DNA of 64,000 bases from Pseudomonadota bacterium (GTDB lineage: Bacteria; Pseudomonadota; Alphaproteobacteria; Rhizobiales; Devosiaceae), in assembly GCA_023388175.1 (NCBI GenBank), contig JAEWGT010000004.1, positions 1 to 64,000 of the forward strand, read 5' to 3'. Below, in pieces: positions 52,400 to 62,318 of the stretch (its first letter is position 1; each line of letters starts with the position of its first letter). Below the pieces are notes generated by a model. It saw only the letters and a list, made by a program, of their open reading frames with translations, ran no database searches and was not told the DNA's origin. Made by a program: the position numbers and the translations under genes.

Positions 52400-53635
52400 T
52401 CACTGTTCCAGAGGCGGATTGGCCGCTTTCTCGGGCGCAGGCAATGGTGCAACAAAAATCAATCTTATCGCCACGAGCAGCGCGAGAGCCCCTGCCCCGC
52501 CGCTGACCAAGAGGACGCCTGGCCAGTCCCAGGCGGTCCAGGCATAGCCGCCCAAAGTGCCGAGGATCGAGGCGCCGAGATAATAGGCGACCAGATACAT
52601 GGCTGAAGCCTGCGCCTTGCCGATGGTCGCGCGGCGCGTCACCCAGGCGCTGGCAATGCCGTGGGCGGCAAAGAAGCCGATGGTGGCGATGGCCAGGCCC
52701 CCGATGATGAACGGCGTTGACGGAATGGCCGTGATGGCGATGCCAAGGCACTGAACGGTCACCAGAGCCCAGAAGACCTTGCGGCGGCCAAGGCGCTGGG
52801 ACAGGCCTCCAGCCCATGTCGAGCTGGCGCTGCCCAGCATATAAACGAGAAAGATGGCAGCGATGGCCGAATGGCTGAGCTCGTAGGGCGGCAGCGCCAG
52901 GCGGAAGCCGGCATAGTTATAGAGCGTGACGAAGCCGCCCATGAGCAAAAATGAGCTGGCAAACAGCCATGGCAGCGCCGCGTCGTCGAAACTGGCGCGG
53001 CAGCGCCGCAGGAGTTCGGGGACCCGGATGGGATCGCGGACGAACTGGCGGGGACGCGGCAGCAGGACAGCAACCGCTATGGCCGCGAGAAGGATCAGCA
53101 GGGCGAGAATGCCGGTGCCCCACCGCCAGCCGAGCAGGTCGGACAGGACGCCGGAAATGACGCGCCCCGCCATGCCGCCAATGGCGGTGCCGCCGATATA
53201 GAGGCCCATGGAGAAGCCGAGCGCTTCTGGGTCCATTTCCTCTGACAGATAGACCATGGCGACGGCGGGAATGCCGGCGAGAGTAATGCCCATGAGCGTG
53301 CGCAGGGTGATGAGCTGCCACCAGACCTGGGTGAACGGCAGCAGGCAGCCGAGCGCCGCCGTGATCAACAGCGCGCCGACGATAAGATTGCGGCGGCCGA
53401 GACGGTCGGCCAGCATGCTGGCAGGAATGAGCGCAAAGGCCATCGTCGCCGTGGTGGCGGAAAGGGCAAAGGAGGCCGTGCCCGCATCGCGTACCCAATA
53501 TTGGGCGAACATGGGCAGGAGCGGCTGCACCGAATAGAGAGAGGCAAAGACCGAGAAAGCGGCGAGGAAAAAGGCGATGTTGGCGCGGAGGAATTCTGGC
53601 GTACCGCGGCGGATGGCGGGGCGCTGTTCTACCAC
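52400..53635 (-). CDS. MFS transporter (YnfM/arabinose-efflux type)
   Basis: 411 residues, twelve helices, from GTG 53635, which abuts a palindromic repeat. Motif A-like MLADRLGRRN, ITLRTLMGITLAGIPAVAMVYLSEEM, and YIGGTAIGGMAGRVISGVLSDL. Converges on rsmA with directly adjacent stops; follows gmk on its strand, but the repeat lies between. Confidence 0.88.
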   Translation of the reverse strand: MVEQRPAIRRGTPEFLRANIAFFLAAFSVFASLYSVQPLLPMFAQYWVRDAGTASFALSATTATMAFALIPASMLADRLGRRNLIVGALLITAALGCLLPFTQVWWQLITLRTLMGITLAGIPAVAMVYLSEEMDPEALGFSMGLYIGGTAIGGMAGRVISGVLSDLLGWRWGTGILALLILLAAIAVAVLLPRPRQFVRDPIRVPELLRRCRASFDDAALPWLFASSFLLMGGFVTLYNYAGFRLALPPYELSHSAIAAIFLVYMLGSASSTWAGGLSQRLGRRKVFWALVTVQCLGIAITAIPSTPFIIGGLAIATIGFFAAHGIASAWVTRRATIGKAQASAMYLVAYYLGASILGTLGGYAWTAWDWPGVLLVSGGAGALALLVAIRLIFVAPLPAPEKAANPPLEQ

Positions 53636-53637
53636 CG

Positions 53638-53713
53638 CGTCATTCCCGCGAAGGTGGGAAACCCCGTTTGCCGATCACGCCCAAAAGAGGTCCCGGCTTT
53701 CGCGGGGATGACG
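53638..53713. repeat. Palindromic repeat (REP-like)
   Basis: CGTCATTCCCGCGAA at the left and its near-complement ending GGGGATGACG at the right (one mismatch) enclose about 45 bp. It lies between gmk and the MFS gene and differs in sequence from the repeat at 34.8 kb. Confidence 0.6.
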
Positions 53714-53748
53714 TCGTCGAGGGGGCGAAAGACTTGCACTTCACCCTC

Positions 53749-54387
53749 TCAAAGAGAATCGATCTGTTTCTGCAAGTCGCTGACAAAGATGGGCAAATTG
53801 GTCTGGCGCTCGCGCTTCAGGCGTGAGGAGGCGAGAATGGACCGGACATTCTGGACCGACTGCTCCAGATCATTGTTGATGATGACATAGTCATATTCGC
53901 TGGCATGATCGAGTTCGATGCGGGCGTTGCGCAAACGCTTTTCGATGGTGCCGACGCTGTCCTGAGCGCGGCGCTCAAGCCGGGCGCGCAGCTCCTGGAT
54001 GGTGGGCGGCAGGATGAATACCGTCACCATGTCGGCACGGCATTTTTCATAGAGCTGCAGAGTGCCCTGATAATCCACGTCAAAAAGGATGTCGTTGCCG
54101 GCGGCGAGCTGTTCTTCGACCCTGGCCCGGGGCGTGCCGTAGAAATTGCCGTGGACTTCGGCAGATTCGAGCAGGCCATCCTCGGCCTTCATGCGGTTGA
54201 AGGTTGGAATATCGACGAAATAGTAATGGGTGCCTTCGACCTCGTCGCTGCGGCGAGCGCGCGTCGTAACCGACACGGACAGACGGATATTGGGATCCTG
54301 CTGGAACAGCGAGCGCGATATGGAGGACTTTCCGGCTCCTGAGGGGGAGGCAATCACCAGCATGACGCCGCGGCGCTGAAAATCCAT
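53749..54387 (-). CDS. gmk: Guanylate kinase
   Basis: 212 residues from ATG 54387, 10 bp after the yicC stop. MDFQRRGVMLVIASPSGAGKSSIS (P-loop), SVSVTTRARRSDEVEGTHYYF, and VDYQGTLQLYEKC. Phosphorylates GMP to GDP. Confidence 0.96.
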   Translation of the reverse strand: MDFQRRGVMLVIASPSGAGKSSISRSLFQQDPNIRLSVSVTTRARRSDEVEGTHYYFVDIPTFNRMKAEDGLLESAEVHGNFYGTPRARVEEQLAAGNDILFDVDYQGTLQLYEKCRADMVTVFILPPTIQELRARLERRAQDSVGTIEKRLRNARIELDHASEYDYVIINNDLEQSVQNVRSILASSRLKRERQTNLPIFVSDLQKQIDSL

Positions 54388-54397
54388 TTTCGCAACT

Positions 54398-55285
54398 CTA
54401 TTCGATGTTCTGAACCTGCTCGCGTAGTTGATCGATCGCCGCCTTGAGGTCAAGACCGATGGCGGTCAGCTCCACCGCGTTTGCCTTGGAGCAGAGCGTA
54501 TTGGCTTCGCGGTTGAATTCCTGCGCAAGAAAATCGAGCCGCCGGCCCACAGGTCCACCCGCTGCGATCAGTTTTCGGGCCGCCAGAATGTGGGCCCGCA
54601 GGCGGTCGAGCTCTTCCTGAATGTCGGCCTTGGTGGCCAGCAACAGCGCTTCCTGCGCCAGCCGGTCCGGCGGCAGGGTGATATCGGCGTTGAGGGCAGC
54701 GAGCTGGTCGCGGAGGCGCGCCTCGATATTCTCCCTCGCACGAGACGGATGGGCCTCGGCACGGTCGGCAAGGGCCGCGATGGTATCGAGATGGCCCAGC
54801 AACACGGCGGCGATTTCCGCACCCTCAGCCTGACGCGCCGCTTTCAGATTTTCCATGGCCTCGGTGGCGCAGGCCAGCAGAAGCGATGCCAGCTCATCCT
54901 CATCGAGGGCCATCGCCCCATCATCGCTTTGCAATACGCCCGGCAGGGCCAGAATGCCTTCGGGGCGCGGCGCGTCGGTTCTGACACGACTTTGGACGTT
55001 TTCGATTGCCGCCAAAACGGCATCGAGCGCCTGTTGGCTGACGCGGACAGCGCCGGTGCCGGACGCGCTGGAAAGGCTGGCCACGAGATTGACCGAGCCC
55101 CGGCTCAGCGCCTTGCCAAGAAGCTGACGGAGCGGGATTTCCGACGCGTCGAGGCCCGATGCGAGGCGCAGACGCATGTCGAGACCCCGGCCATTGACCG
55201 ATTTGATCTCGACACGCAGGGTCACATTGCCGGCTTGCCGCTCGGCGCGGGCAAAGCCTGTCATGCTGGACAGGGCAGCGCTCAC
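54398..55285 (-). CDS. YicC-family endoribonuclease-like protein
   Basis: 295 residues. SMTGFARAERQAGNVTLRVEIKSVNGRGLDMRLRLASGLD at the N-terminus and the C-terminal DUF1732 part GRRLDFLAQEFNREANTLCSKANAVELTAIGLDLKAAIDQLREQVQNIE. E. coli YicC is reported as a ribonuclease. Coupled to mltG by an ATGA overlap. Confidence 0.93.
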   Translation of the reverse strand: MSAALSSMTGFARAERQAGNVTLRVEIKSVNGRGLDMRLRLASGLDASEIPLRQLLGKALSRGSVNLVASLSSASGTGAVRVSQQALDAVLAAIENVQSRVRTDAPRPEGILALPGVLQSDDGAMALDEDELASLLLACATEAMENLKAARQAEGAEIAAVLLGHLDTIAALADRAEAHPSRARENIEARLRDQLAALNADITLPPDRLAQEALLLATKADIQEELDRLRAHILAARKLIAAGGPVGRRLDFLAQEFNREANTLCSKANAVELTAIGLDLKAAIDQLREQVQNIE

Positions 55286-56397
55286 TCGGCCGCTGCGTCG
55301 GCTTCGCCGGCTTCTTCGGCTTCCAGCGCCTGTCTTGCGGCCTCCGCTTCGGCCTCGGCCTGTGCAGCAGCTTCAGCGGCTATGGCGCGATAGGCGGCGA
55401 CATTCTGCTGATGCTCGGCATAGGTTTCGGCGAAGACGTGACCTTCACGCGGCGTGGCCCCCTTGGCGACGAAATAGAGATATCCGTGGCTGTCGGGATT
55501 GGCGACGGCGCGCAGGGATTCGATACCCGGATTGGCAATCGGCGTCGGCGGCAGACCGTCTATCTGATAGGTATTATAGGCCGTGCGCTCCTCGATCTCG
55601 GAGCGGCGTATGCCGCGGTCGAGCGTGGATTGGCCCAGGGTGATGCCGTAGATGATGGTCGGGTCCGATTGCAGGCGCATGGGCACGCGCAGGCGGTTGA
55701 CGAAGACGGCGGCGATCTGCGGGCGCTCGGAGGCGACGCCGGTTTCCTTCTCCACGATGGAAGCAAGGATCAGCAATTCGGCGGGCGAGGCAAGCGGCAG
55801 GTCGGGCTGGCGCGTCTCCCAGACCTCGGCCAGGGCCTGGGTCATGGCCAGTTGCATCTTGTCGAGCACGGACTGGCGGGTATCGCCGGGCATGTAATCG
55901 TAGCTGCCGGGCAGGATTGATCCTTCAGGCGGCAACTGGCCGATTACGCCGGTCAGGCGGTCATCGGCATTGATGCGCTGAATGGCCTGCCAGACCGTCC
56001 AGCCTTCGGGAACGACCACCGCATAGCGCAGCGGGGTGCCCTCGGTGAGTTCCCTATAGACCTCCGCCATGCTGGCATTGGCAGGAATGCTGAAATCGCC
56101 GGCGCGGATAACGGTGTTCGATTCAACGCGCGTGCCGAACTGCGTAAAGATCATCGAGTTGCCGATAATCCCCTGCTCTTCCAGCCGGGTGGCGGTGCTG
56201 GACAACGAGGCGCCGGTCTCGACGCGGAAGACGCGATCCTCGTTGAGCGGGCCTTCGCCATAATACTGGCTGGCGACGAAAATCAGACTGCCGGCAACCA
56301 CGACAAGGCCGATGACCAGCAGGGTCAGCAGGCCGTTCAGAATGTCGATCAGGGCATTGCCGGAACGGCGGCGACGCCGTTTTTTGCGGTCATTCAT
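55282..56397 (-). CDS. mltG: Endolytic transglycosylase MltG
   Basis: 371 residues. N-terminal membrane helix (IDILNGLLTLLVIGLVVVAGSLIF), LysM-like middle, YceG catalytic region ASIVEKETGVASERPQIAAVFVNRLRVPMRLQSDPTIIYG with the catalytic Glu, and ALSN-type loop IANPGIESLRAVANPDSHGYLYFVAKG. C-terminal 30 residues are an Ala/Glu repeat. Cuts nascent glycan strands. Confidence 0.96.
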   Translation of the reverse strand: MNDRKKRRRRRSGNALIDILNGLLTLLVIGLVVVAGSLIFVASQYYGEGPLNEDRVFRVETGASLSSTATRLEEQGIIGNSMIFTQFGTRVESNTVIRAGDFSIPANASMAEVYRELTEGTPLRYAVVVPEGWTVWQAIQRINADDRLTGVIGQLPPEGSILPGSYDYMPGDTRQSVLDKMQLAMTQALAEVWETRQPDLPLASPAELLILASIVEKETGVASERPQIAAVFVNRLRVPMRLQSDPTIIYGITLGQSTLDRGIRRSEIEERTAYNTYQIDGLPPTPIANPGIESLRAVANPDSHGYLYFVAKGATPREGHVFAETYAEHQQNVAAYRAIAAEAAAQAEAEAEAARQALEAEEAGEADAAAE

Positions 56398-56484
56398 CGT
56401 GCAGCTTCACTCGCAATTGGCCAGTCCGATTCACCGGCGGCCGTTCTTGATTATGTTTGGTGCCAAACTGTGGCCAAGCGCCGA

Positions 56485-56525
56485 TAAAGACAAGGGGCAC
56501 ATGGCGGTTAAGCGCCATGTGCCCC
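56485..56525 (-). terminator. Terminator of the fab operon
   Basis: A 13-bp stem GGGGCACATGGCG (56494-56506) with its complement to 56525; on the minus strand followed by TTGTCTTTAT. About 20 nt after the fabF stop. Confidence 0.85.
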
Positions 56526-56545
56526 CATCAAATTCGCAACGAAGA

Positions 56546-57814
56546 TCAGTTGACCTTGCGCATGACCAGCGTGGCATTGGTGCCGCCAAAGCCGAAGCTG
56601 TTGGACAGAGCCACGTTGATTTCCTTCTTGAATGCCTTGTGGGGCACGAGATTGATCTCGGTTTCAACCGAAGGATTGTCGAGGTTGAGCGTCGGCGGCG
56701 CGATGCCGTCGCGCATGGCGAGCAGGCAGAAGATCGCTTCGACCGAACCGGCAGCGCCCAGCAGGTGGCCAACGGCCGACTTGGTGGAGCTCATCACCAT
56801 CCTGGGGGCAGCATCGCCCAGAACGCGGGTGACCGCGCCCAGTTCGATCTCGTCACCAAGCGGCGTCGATGTGCCATGGGCGTTGATGTAGTCGATGTCG
56901 GCAGGCGAAATGCCGGCCCGCTTGATCGCCGCGCTCATGGCGCGGAAACCACCATCGCCATCCGGCGAGGGAGCGGTGATGTGATAGGCGTCGCCCGACA
57001 GGCCGTAGCCGATGACTTCGCCATAAATCTTGGCGCCACGGGCCTTGGCCCGCTCGTAATCTTCCAGCACGACAATGCCGGCGCCTTCGCCCATGACGAA
57101 ACCATCGCGGTCCTTGTCATAGGGCCGCGAGGCGGCGGTGGGGTTGTCGTTGAAGCCGGTCGACAGAGCACGGGCGGCAGAGAAGCCAGCCAGAGACAGG
57201 CGATTGACGCAGCTTTCGGTGCCACCGGCGACCATAACATCCGCATCGCCCAGGGCGATGAGACGCGCAGCGTCACCAATGGCGTGAGCGCCTGTCGAAC
57301 AGGCGGTCACCACGGAATGGTTCGGACCCTTCAGGCCGAAACGGATCGACACATGGCCAGAGGCCAGGTTGATCAGGCGTCCCGGAATGAAGAAGGGCGA
57401 AATGCGGCGCGGACCCTTTTCATGGAGGGTCACGGAGGCATCATAGATGCCGCCAACGCCACCAATGCCAGAGCCGATCAGGACGCCAGTGCGTTCCTGC
57501 TCTTCAGGAGTCCTGGGCTCGACGCCCGCGTCCTGAATGGCCTGTGTGGCAGCTGCCATGGCATAGACGATGAAGGCATCGACCTTGCGCTGCTCCTTCA
57601 CCTCCATCCATTCGTCGGGGTTGTACTTGCCATCGGCATAGTCCCCGAGCGGAATGCGGTGGGCGATCTGACAGGCAATATCGTCGATCTCGAAATCGTC
57701 GATACGCTTGGCACCACTCTTGCCGGCAAGGATGTTGGCCCAGGTCGGCTCAACACCACAGCCAAGAGGCGTGACAAGCCCCAGTCCGGTTACGACGACT
57801 CGGCGCAATTCCAT
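56546..57814 (-). CDS. fabF: Beta-ketoacyl-ACP synthase II
   Basis: 422 residues. Elongates acyl-ACP. MELRRVVVTGLGLVTPLG, catalytic Cys in VTACSTGAHAIG, His in NAHGTSTPLGD and SAVGHLLGAAG, final GFGGTNATLV. Last gene of the fabD-fabG-acpP-fabF run. Confidence 0.97.
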   Translation of the reverse strand: MELRRVVVTGLGLVTPLGCGVEPTWANILAGKSGAKRIDDFEIDDIACQIAHRIPLGDYADGKYNPDEWMEVKEQRKVDAFIVYAMAAATQAIQDAGVEPRTPEEQERTGVLIGSGIGGVGGIYDASVTLHEKGPRRISPFFIPGRLINLASGHVSIRFGLKGPNHSVVTACSTGAHAIGDAARLIALGDADVMVAGGTESCVNRLSLAGFSAARALSTGFNDNPTAASRPYDKDRDGFVMGEGAGIVVLEDYERAKARGAKIYGEVIGYGLSGDAYHITAPSPDGDGGFRAMSAAIKRAGISPADIDYINAHGTSTPLGDEIELGAVTRVLGDAAPRMVMSSTKSAVGHLLGAAGSVEAIFCLLAMRDGIAPPTLNLDNPSVETEINLVPHKAFKKEINVALSNSFGFGGTNATLVMRKVN

Positions 57815-57836
57815 GGTCAGCGGCCTATCCCAGTTC

Positions 57837-58073
57837 TTAGCTGGTAGCCTTGGTCAGGAAACCGACGGCATCGCCGAAGGTCTGAATCGACTCGGCAGCG
57901 TCATCGGGGATCTCGACGGAGAATTCTTCCTCGAAAGCCATCACCAGCTCGACCTGATCCAGGGAGTCAGCGCCCAGATCGTCGATGAAGCTGGCCTTTT
58001 CGGTGACCTTCTCGGCGTCCACATTAAGGTGTTCCACAACGATCTTGCGAACCCGATCAGCGACATCGCTCAT
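57837..58073 (-). CDS. acpP: Acyl carrier protein
   Basis: 78 residues. Ser in DLGADSLDQVELVMAFEEEF carries phosphopantetheine. Acidic throughout, as typical. Confidence 0.98.
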   Translation of the reverse strand: MSDVADRVRKIVVEHLNVDAEKVTEKASFIDDLGADSLDQVELVMAFEEEFSVEIPDDAAESIQTFGDAVGFLTKATS

Positions 58074-58289
58074 ATTTGACTTCCCTTTTTAGAAATCGAA
58101 GTTTCGTTCCGCTTCATATTGGCGATGAACCAATTCTTCAAGCGGTGTTGGCTTGCCGGGTGGCAATGTAAGCGTCCCGAAGAACGCAAGCAAGGCAGAC
58201 CGGCAAGGGTAAACGCGGCGCGAGGTAACACGTTTCCTCACAAATAGCCAATCGCGTTTTGCCCGGTTTGCAAGGGTTTTTCCCGCAAA

Positions 58290-59027
58290 TCAGATCATCG
58301 CCATGCCGCCGTTCACGTTCAGTGTGTGACCGGTGATATAGGCGGCGGCATCGCTGGAGAGAAACACGGCGCAGCCCGCAATTTCCTGTGCAGTGCCCAA
58401 TCGGCCCGCAGGAACGGTCGCAAGAATCGACTCGCGCTGCTTGTCGTTGAGCTCGTCGGTCATGGCCGAGGCAATGAAGCCGGGGGCAATGGAATTGACG
58501 GTGATGTTGCGGCTCGCCACTTCATAGGCCAGCGCCTTGTTCATGCCGATCAGGCCGGCTTTGGAAGCAGCGTAATTGCCCTGCCCCGGATTGCCCATGA
58601 CGCCGACAACAGAGGAAATGCCGATGATGCGGCCCCAGCGGGCCTTCATCATGCCGCGCAGCACGGCGCGGTTGAGATGGAAGGCGGCGGTGAGGTTGAC
58701 GGCGATCACGTCATCCCATTCCTCGTCCTTCATGCGCATGAAGAGATTGTCGCGCGTCATGCCGGCATTGTTGACCAGAATATCGACGCCCCCCATTGCC
58801 GCTTCCGCAGCAGGGACCAGCTTGTCCACCTCGTCCAGCTTGCTGAGATTGGCGGTCAGAATCGGGCAATCCTTGCCGATGGAATTGGCAGTTTCTTCCA
58901 GCGCGCCAACACGGGTCCCCGAGAGGGCGACCGTTGCGCCGGCAGCGGCCAGCGCCTTGGCGATTTCGCGGCCAATACCGCCGCTGGCGCCGGTAACAAG
59001 AGCGCGTTTACCTGACAGATCAAACAT
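58290..59027 (-). CDS. fabG: 3-oxoacyl-ACP reductase
   Basis: 245 residues. TGASGGIGREIAKAL, NNAGMTRDN, SSVVGVMGNPGQGNYAASKAGLIG (Ser-Tyr-Lys), and the C-terminal YITGHTLNVNGGMAMI of FabG. NADPH-dependent. Confidence 0.97.
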   Translation of the reverse strand: MFDLSGKRALVTGASGGIGREIAKALAAAGATVALSGTRVGALEETANSIGKDCPILTANLSKLDEVDKLVPAAEAAMGGVDILVNNAGMTRDNLFMRMKDEEWDDVIAVNLTAAFHLNRAVLRGMMKARWGRIIGISSVVGVMGNPGQGNYAASKAGLIGMNKALAYEVASRNITVNSIAPGFIASAMTDELNDKQRESILATVPAGRLGTAQEIAGCAVFLSSDAAAYITGHTLNVNGGMAMI

Positions 59028-59075
59028 TTAGGGCCTCTTTCGAGAGAAAGTGAGTCAAGCGCTTGCGAGACTGAT

Positions 59076-60026
59076 TCAAGCAGTGATTTGGGCGACGAAC
59101 GCGTCGATATCGGCAGGCGTGCCGACCGCCTGAGCCGTGGCGTCAGCGGCAATGCGCTTTGCAAGGCCGGTCAGCACCTTGCCGGTGCCCACTTCAACCA
59201 GATTGGTGACGCCGCCCGCAGTTGTCAGCCAGGTAACACTGTCGGTCCAGCGGACCATGCCGGTGACCTGCTCGACCAGACGCTGGCGGATTTCGGCGGG
59301 GTCGGAAATCGGGGCGGCGAGAACGTTGGAAACGACTGGCACCACCGGTGCATTCATCGTCACTTCAGCCAGCGCAGCGGCCATGGCATCGGCAGCAGGC
59401 TGCATCAGTGTACAATGAAACGGGGCGCTGACGGGCAGCAACAGAGCGCGCTTGGCACCCTTGCCCTTGGCGATCTCGACGGCGCGCTCGACGGCAGCCG
59501 TCGCGCCGGAAACGACGACCTGGCCGGGCGCGTTATCATTGGCGACATCGCAGACTTCACCCTGCCCCGCTTCGGCGGCGACGGCGCGGGCGGTTTCAAG
59601 ATCGAGACCGAGAAGCGCTGCCATGGTGCCGTGACCGACCGGGACGGCCTTCTGCATGGCCTGGCCGCGAATGCGCAGCAGGCGGGCGGCGTCGGCAAGA
59701 GAAAATGTGCCGGCGGCACAAAGAGCGGAATATTCGCCCAGCGAGTGTCCGGCGACATATTTCGCGTGATCCTTGAGAAACACGCCTTTCGATTCGAGAA
59801 CGCGGATCACAGCCATGCTGACGGCCATCAGGGCGGGCTGGGCGTTCTCCGTGAGGCGGAGAATATCCTCGGGGCCTTCAAACATTATGGCCGACAGGCG
59901 TTCGCCCAAGGCTTCGTCGACTTCCTTGAAGACGGCCCGAGCCTCCGGATAAGCGGTGGCAAGATCCTTGCCCATGCCAACGGCCTGGCTGCCCTGGCCG
60001 GGAAACGTGAATGCTGTATTGGACAT
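59076..60026 (-). CDS. fabD: Malonyl-CoA:ACP transacylase
   Basis: 316 residues. FTFPGQGSQAVGMGK, catalytic Ser in VAGHSLGEYSALCAAG, and PFHCTLMQPAADAM (His). Loads malonyl groups onto AcpP. Confidence 0.97.
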   Translation of the reverse strand: MSNTAFTFPGQGSQAVGMGKDLATAYPEARAVFKEVDEALGERLSAIMFEGPEDILRLTENAQPALMAVSMAVIRVLESKGVFLKDHAKYVAGHSLGEYSALCAAGTFSLADAARLLRIRGQAMQKAVPVGHGTMAALLGLDLETARAVAAEAGQGEVCDVANDNAPGQVVVSGATAAVERAVEIAKGKGAKRALLLPVSAPFHCTLMQPAADAMAAALAEVTMNAPVVPVVSNVLAAPISDPAEIRQRLVEQVTGMVRWTDSVTWLTTAGGVTNLVEVGTGKVLTGLAKRIAADATAQAVGTPADIDAFVAQITA

Positions 60027-60166
60027 GATGGCCCCTCCGACTATCCACTGGCCGCCTGATCAAGCGGCTATCGTGACGGCGGCTTTGCAGGCTCGGTGTG
60101 GCAGAGTCAAGGCGCGAGCGGGCCTGCGCCGGGTGCCTCTGCATATCCGGCGCAGTTTTTCAGTGC

Positions 60167-60553
60167 TTATCGCAGGCCAAGCGCATCGCGGGCGCTGCGT
60201 TCGGCCACGTCGCCGGCCTCGGTTATTTCAGCCTCGGTCTGTCCGAGCGCGCGTGCGGCGGCTTCGGCTGCCCGGCGCGCGCTGACGACGGCATCCTGCT
60301 TTGCCTGTTCGCTCATCGTGGCGGCCCGGTCACGCAGGTTGTCCATGGTCTGCTGCGGATTGGAGATAGCTTCAATGGCAGGAGTCATCGATTCCGGCAC
60401 GTTGATCTGCACCGTCGAGGAGCCATCGGGCTGCGTCTCGACATTAACGAGGGGCTGGGACGGCTGGGCGGTCTCGTTGTTGGGGGCATCGCCGCAGGCG
60501 GCGAGGGCCAGCGTGGCCAGGATGGCGGCGATGGGGAGGAGCGACTTGGTCAT
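60167..60553 (-). CDS. Lipoprotein, unknown function
   Basis: 128 residues with lipobox: MTKSLLPIAAILATLALAAC, lipid-modified at Cys20, then Gln/Asp-rich linker and a helical C-terminal part (AARALGQTEAEITEAGDVAERSARDAL). No known family. Confidence 0.82.
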   Translation of the reverse strand: MTKSLLPIAAILATLALAACGDAPNNETAQPSQPLVNVETQPDGSSTVQINVPESMTPAIEAISNPQQTMDNLRDRAATMSEQAKQDAVVSARRAAEAAARALGQTEAEITEAGDVAERSARDALGLR

Positions 60554-60868
60554 CTATACATCTCGTCTTTGCAGCGTCTTGTGACGCGAGGCGCTTTCTA
60601 ATGTGCGATAATCGGCAAAGATGTGGCGGCGGCGCAGACTGAGAGAGGCCGCGCCCCTTGCCTTATCCACCCCATTCCCCTATAGCGACGCCAGCAATTC
60701 GTTTGGCCGGGGGCTGAACGGAGGGTTTTTCCTTTTCGGAAAGATAGGGTTCGTCGAGCCCGGCCTCCCGTGTTCCCGCTCTTTGCAAGACTGCTTTGAC
60801 GCCTTTCCGGCTTCGAAGGGGCTCCGCGCCAGACATTGCTGAGTACAACTCGAAAGGAAGGCGCATCC
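60554..60868. promoter_or_regulatory. Upstream region of the ribosomal protein operon
   Basis: 315 bp between divergent lipoprotein and rpsF genes. It must hold the r-protein promoter; GAGCCCGGCC and other GC-rich half-repeats are present, but I cannot place boxes with confidence. No protein gene seen. Confidence 0.3.
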
Positions 60869-61273
60869 ATGGCCCTTTACGAACACATCTTCCTGGCGCG
60901 CCAGGACGTTTCCCAGCAGCAGGTCGAAGAGCTGACCACTGCGCTCACCGACATCCTCGCTCAGGGTGGCGGCAAGGTGACCAAGAACGAATATTGGGGC
61001 CTCAAGGGTCTCTCCTACCGCATCCGCAAGAACCGCAAGGCTCACTACACCCTGCTGAACCTCGACGCTCCGGCCGCCGCCATTGCCGAGATGGAACGCC
61101 AGATGCGCATCAATGAAGACATCCTGCGCTTCATGACCGTGCGCGTTGACGAGCTGGAAGAAGGCCCGTCGGCAATGATGCAGAAGCGCGATCGCGATGA
61201 CCGCGAAGGTGGTGGCCGTCCCGGCGGCGACCGTGGTGGCTTCTCCGGCGAACGCCGCCCCCGCCGGTTCTAA
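60869..61273 (+). CDS. rpsF: 30S ribosomal protein S6
   Basis: 134 residues from ATG 60869 with AAGGAAGG upstream. MALYEHIFLARQDVSQQQVEELT, NEYWGLKGLSYRIRKNRKAHY and the Gly/Arg-rich tail (GGGRPGGDRGGFSGERRPRRF). Confidence 0.97.
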   Translation: MALYEHIFLARQDVSQQQVEELTTALTDILAQGGGKVTKNEYWGLKGLSYRIRKNRKAHYTLLNLDAPAAAIAEMERQMRINEDILRFMTVRVDELEEGPSAMMQKRDRDDREGGGRPGGDRGGFSGERRPRRF

Positions 61274-61290
61274 GATAAGGAACGACAAAG

Positions 61291-61545
61291 ATGGCTATTA
61301 AAGACCTTACCACTGCCCAGGCCCGCCGCCCGTTCCAGCGTCGTCGCAAGACCTGCCCGTTCTCGGGTGAAGGCGCGCCAAAGATCGACTTCAAGGACGT
61401 GCGCCTGCTGAGCCGCTACGTCTCCGAGCGCGGCAAGATCGTGCCGAGCCGCATCACCGCCGTTTCTGCCAAGAAGCAGCGTGAACTGGCCCGCGCCATC
61501 AAGCGTGCCCGCTTCATCGGCCTGATGCCCTACGCCGTGCAGTAA
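61291..61545 (+). CDS. rpsR: 30S ribosomal protein S18
   Basis: 84 residues. RRRKTCPFSGEGAPKIDFKDVRLLSRYVSERGKIVPSRITAVSAKKQRELARAIKRARFIGLMPY is the complete S18 pattern. Confidence 0.97.
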   Translation: MAIKDLTTAQARRPFQRRRKTCPFSGEGAPKIDFKDVRLLSRYVSERGKIVPSRITAVSAKKQRELARAIKRARFIGLMPYAVQ

Positions 61546-61561
61546 GCCCACCGTCTCCGTC

Positions 61562-61632
61562 ATTGCCCGGCTTGTCCGGGCAATCGATCTTGCGGAGACA
61601 TAGACCACCCGAACAAGTCGGGTGGTGACGAC
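61562..61632. repeat. Two palindromes between rpsR and rplI
   Basis: ATTGCCCGGCTTGTCCGGGC (61562-61581) and CCACCCGAACAAGTCGGGTGG (61605-61625) form two hairpins. Third repeat family of the window; may attenuate or stabilise the r-protein mRNA. Confidence 0.6.
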
Positions 61633-61729
61633 ATTGAGGGCCTCGCGCCTAAACGTCGTCAAAGCTGGGGTCGCAGATGGTCTGCGGCTCCTAACCGCCC
61701 CAGAGGCGGGACAGCCAAAGGAAATAGAC

Positions 61730-62296
61730 ATGAAAGTCATTCTGCTCGAGCGCATCGGCCGTACCGGCACGATCGGCGACGAAGTCAACGTCAAGGACGG
61801 CTTTGCCCGTAACTTCCTCTTGCCCCAGGGCAAGGCCCTGCGCGCCACGGAAGCCAACCGCAAGCGTTTTGAAAACGAGCGCGCTCACATCGAGCAGCGC
61901 AACGAAGAGCGCCGCAATGCCGCTGCCGGTATTGCCGAAGGTCTCAACGGCACCACCGTCGTCCTGATCCGTCAGGCTGGTGAAACCGGCCAGCTCTACG
62001 GTTCGGTCGCTGCCCGCGACATCGTGGAAGCTCTGGCTGCCGAAGGCTTCACCGTTCAGCGCAACCAGGTCGACCTGGCCGACCCGATCAAGACCGTCGG
62101 CGTCCACAATGTCGCCCTGTCGCTGCATGCCGAAGTCGAAGTCTCGATCACCGTCAACGTCGCCCGTTCGGCCGACGAAGCCGAGCGTCAGGCCTCCGGC
62201 GAAGACGTCACCGTGCACACGTTCGAGGCTGACGAAGCCGGCGATTTCGCCGCTGGTCAGGCCGACGCTGCTTCGGACGACCGTTTCGAAGACTGA
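61730..62296 (+). CDS. rplI: 50S ribosomal protein L9
   Basis: 188 residues from ATG 61730 (AAAGGA upstream). MKVILLERIGRTGTIGDEVNVKDGFARNFLLPQGKALRAT is the L9 signature; a long C-terminal acidic extension typical of alphaproteobacteria follows. Confidence 0.97.
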   Translation: MKVILLERIGRTGTIGDEVNVKDGFARNFLLPQGKALRATEANRKRFENERAHIEQRNEERRNAAAGIAEGLNGTTVVLIRQAGETGQLYGSVAARDIVEALAAEGFTVQRNQVDLADPIKTVGVHNVALSLHAEVEVSITVNVARSADEAERQASGEDVTVHTFEADEAGDFAAGQADAASDDRFED

Positions 62297-62318
62297 TCGG
62301 TTTCGATCACAAGTTCTT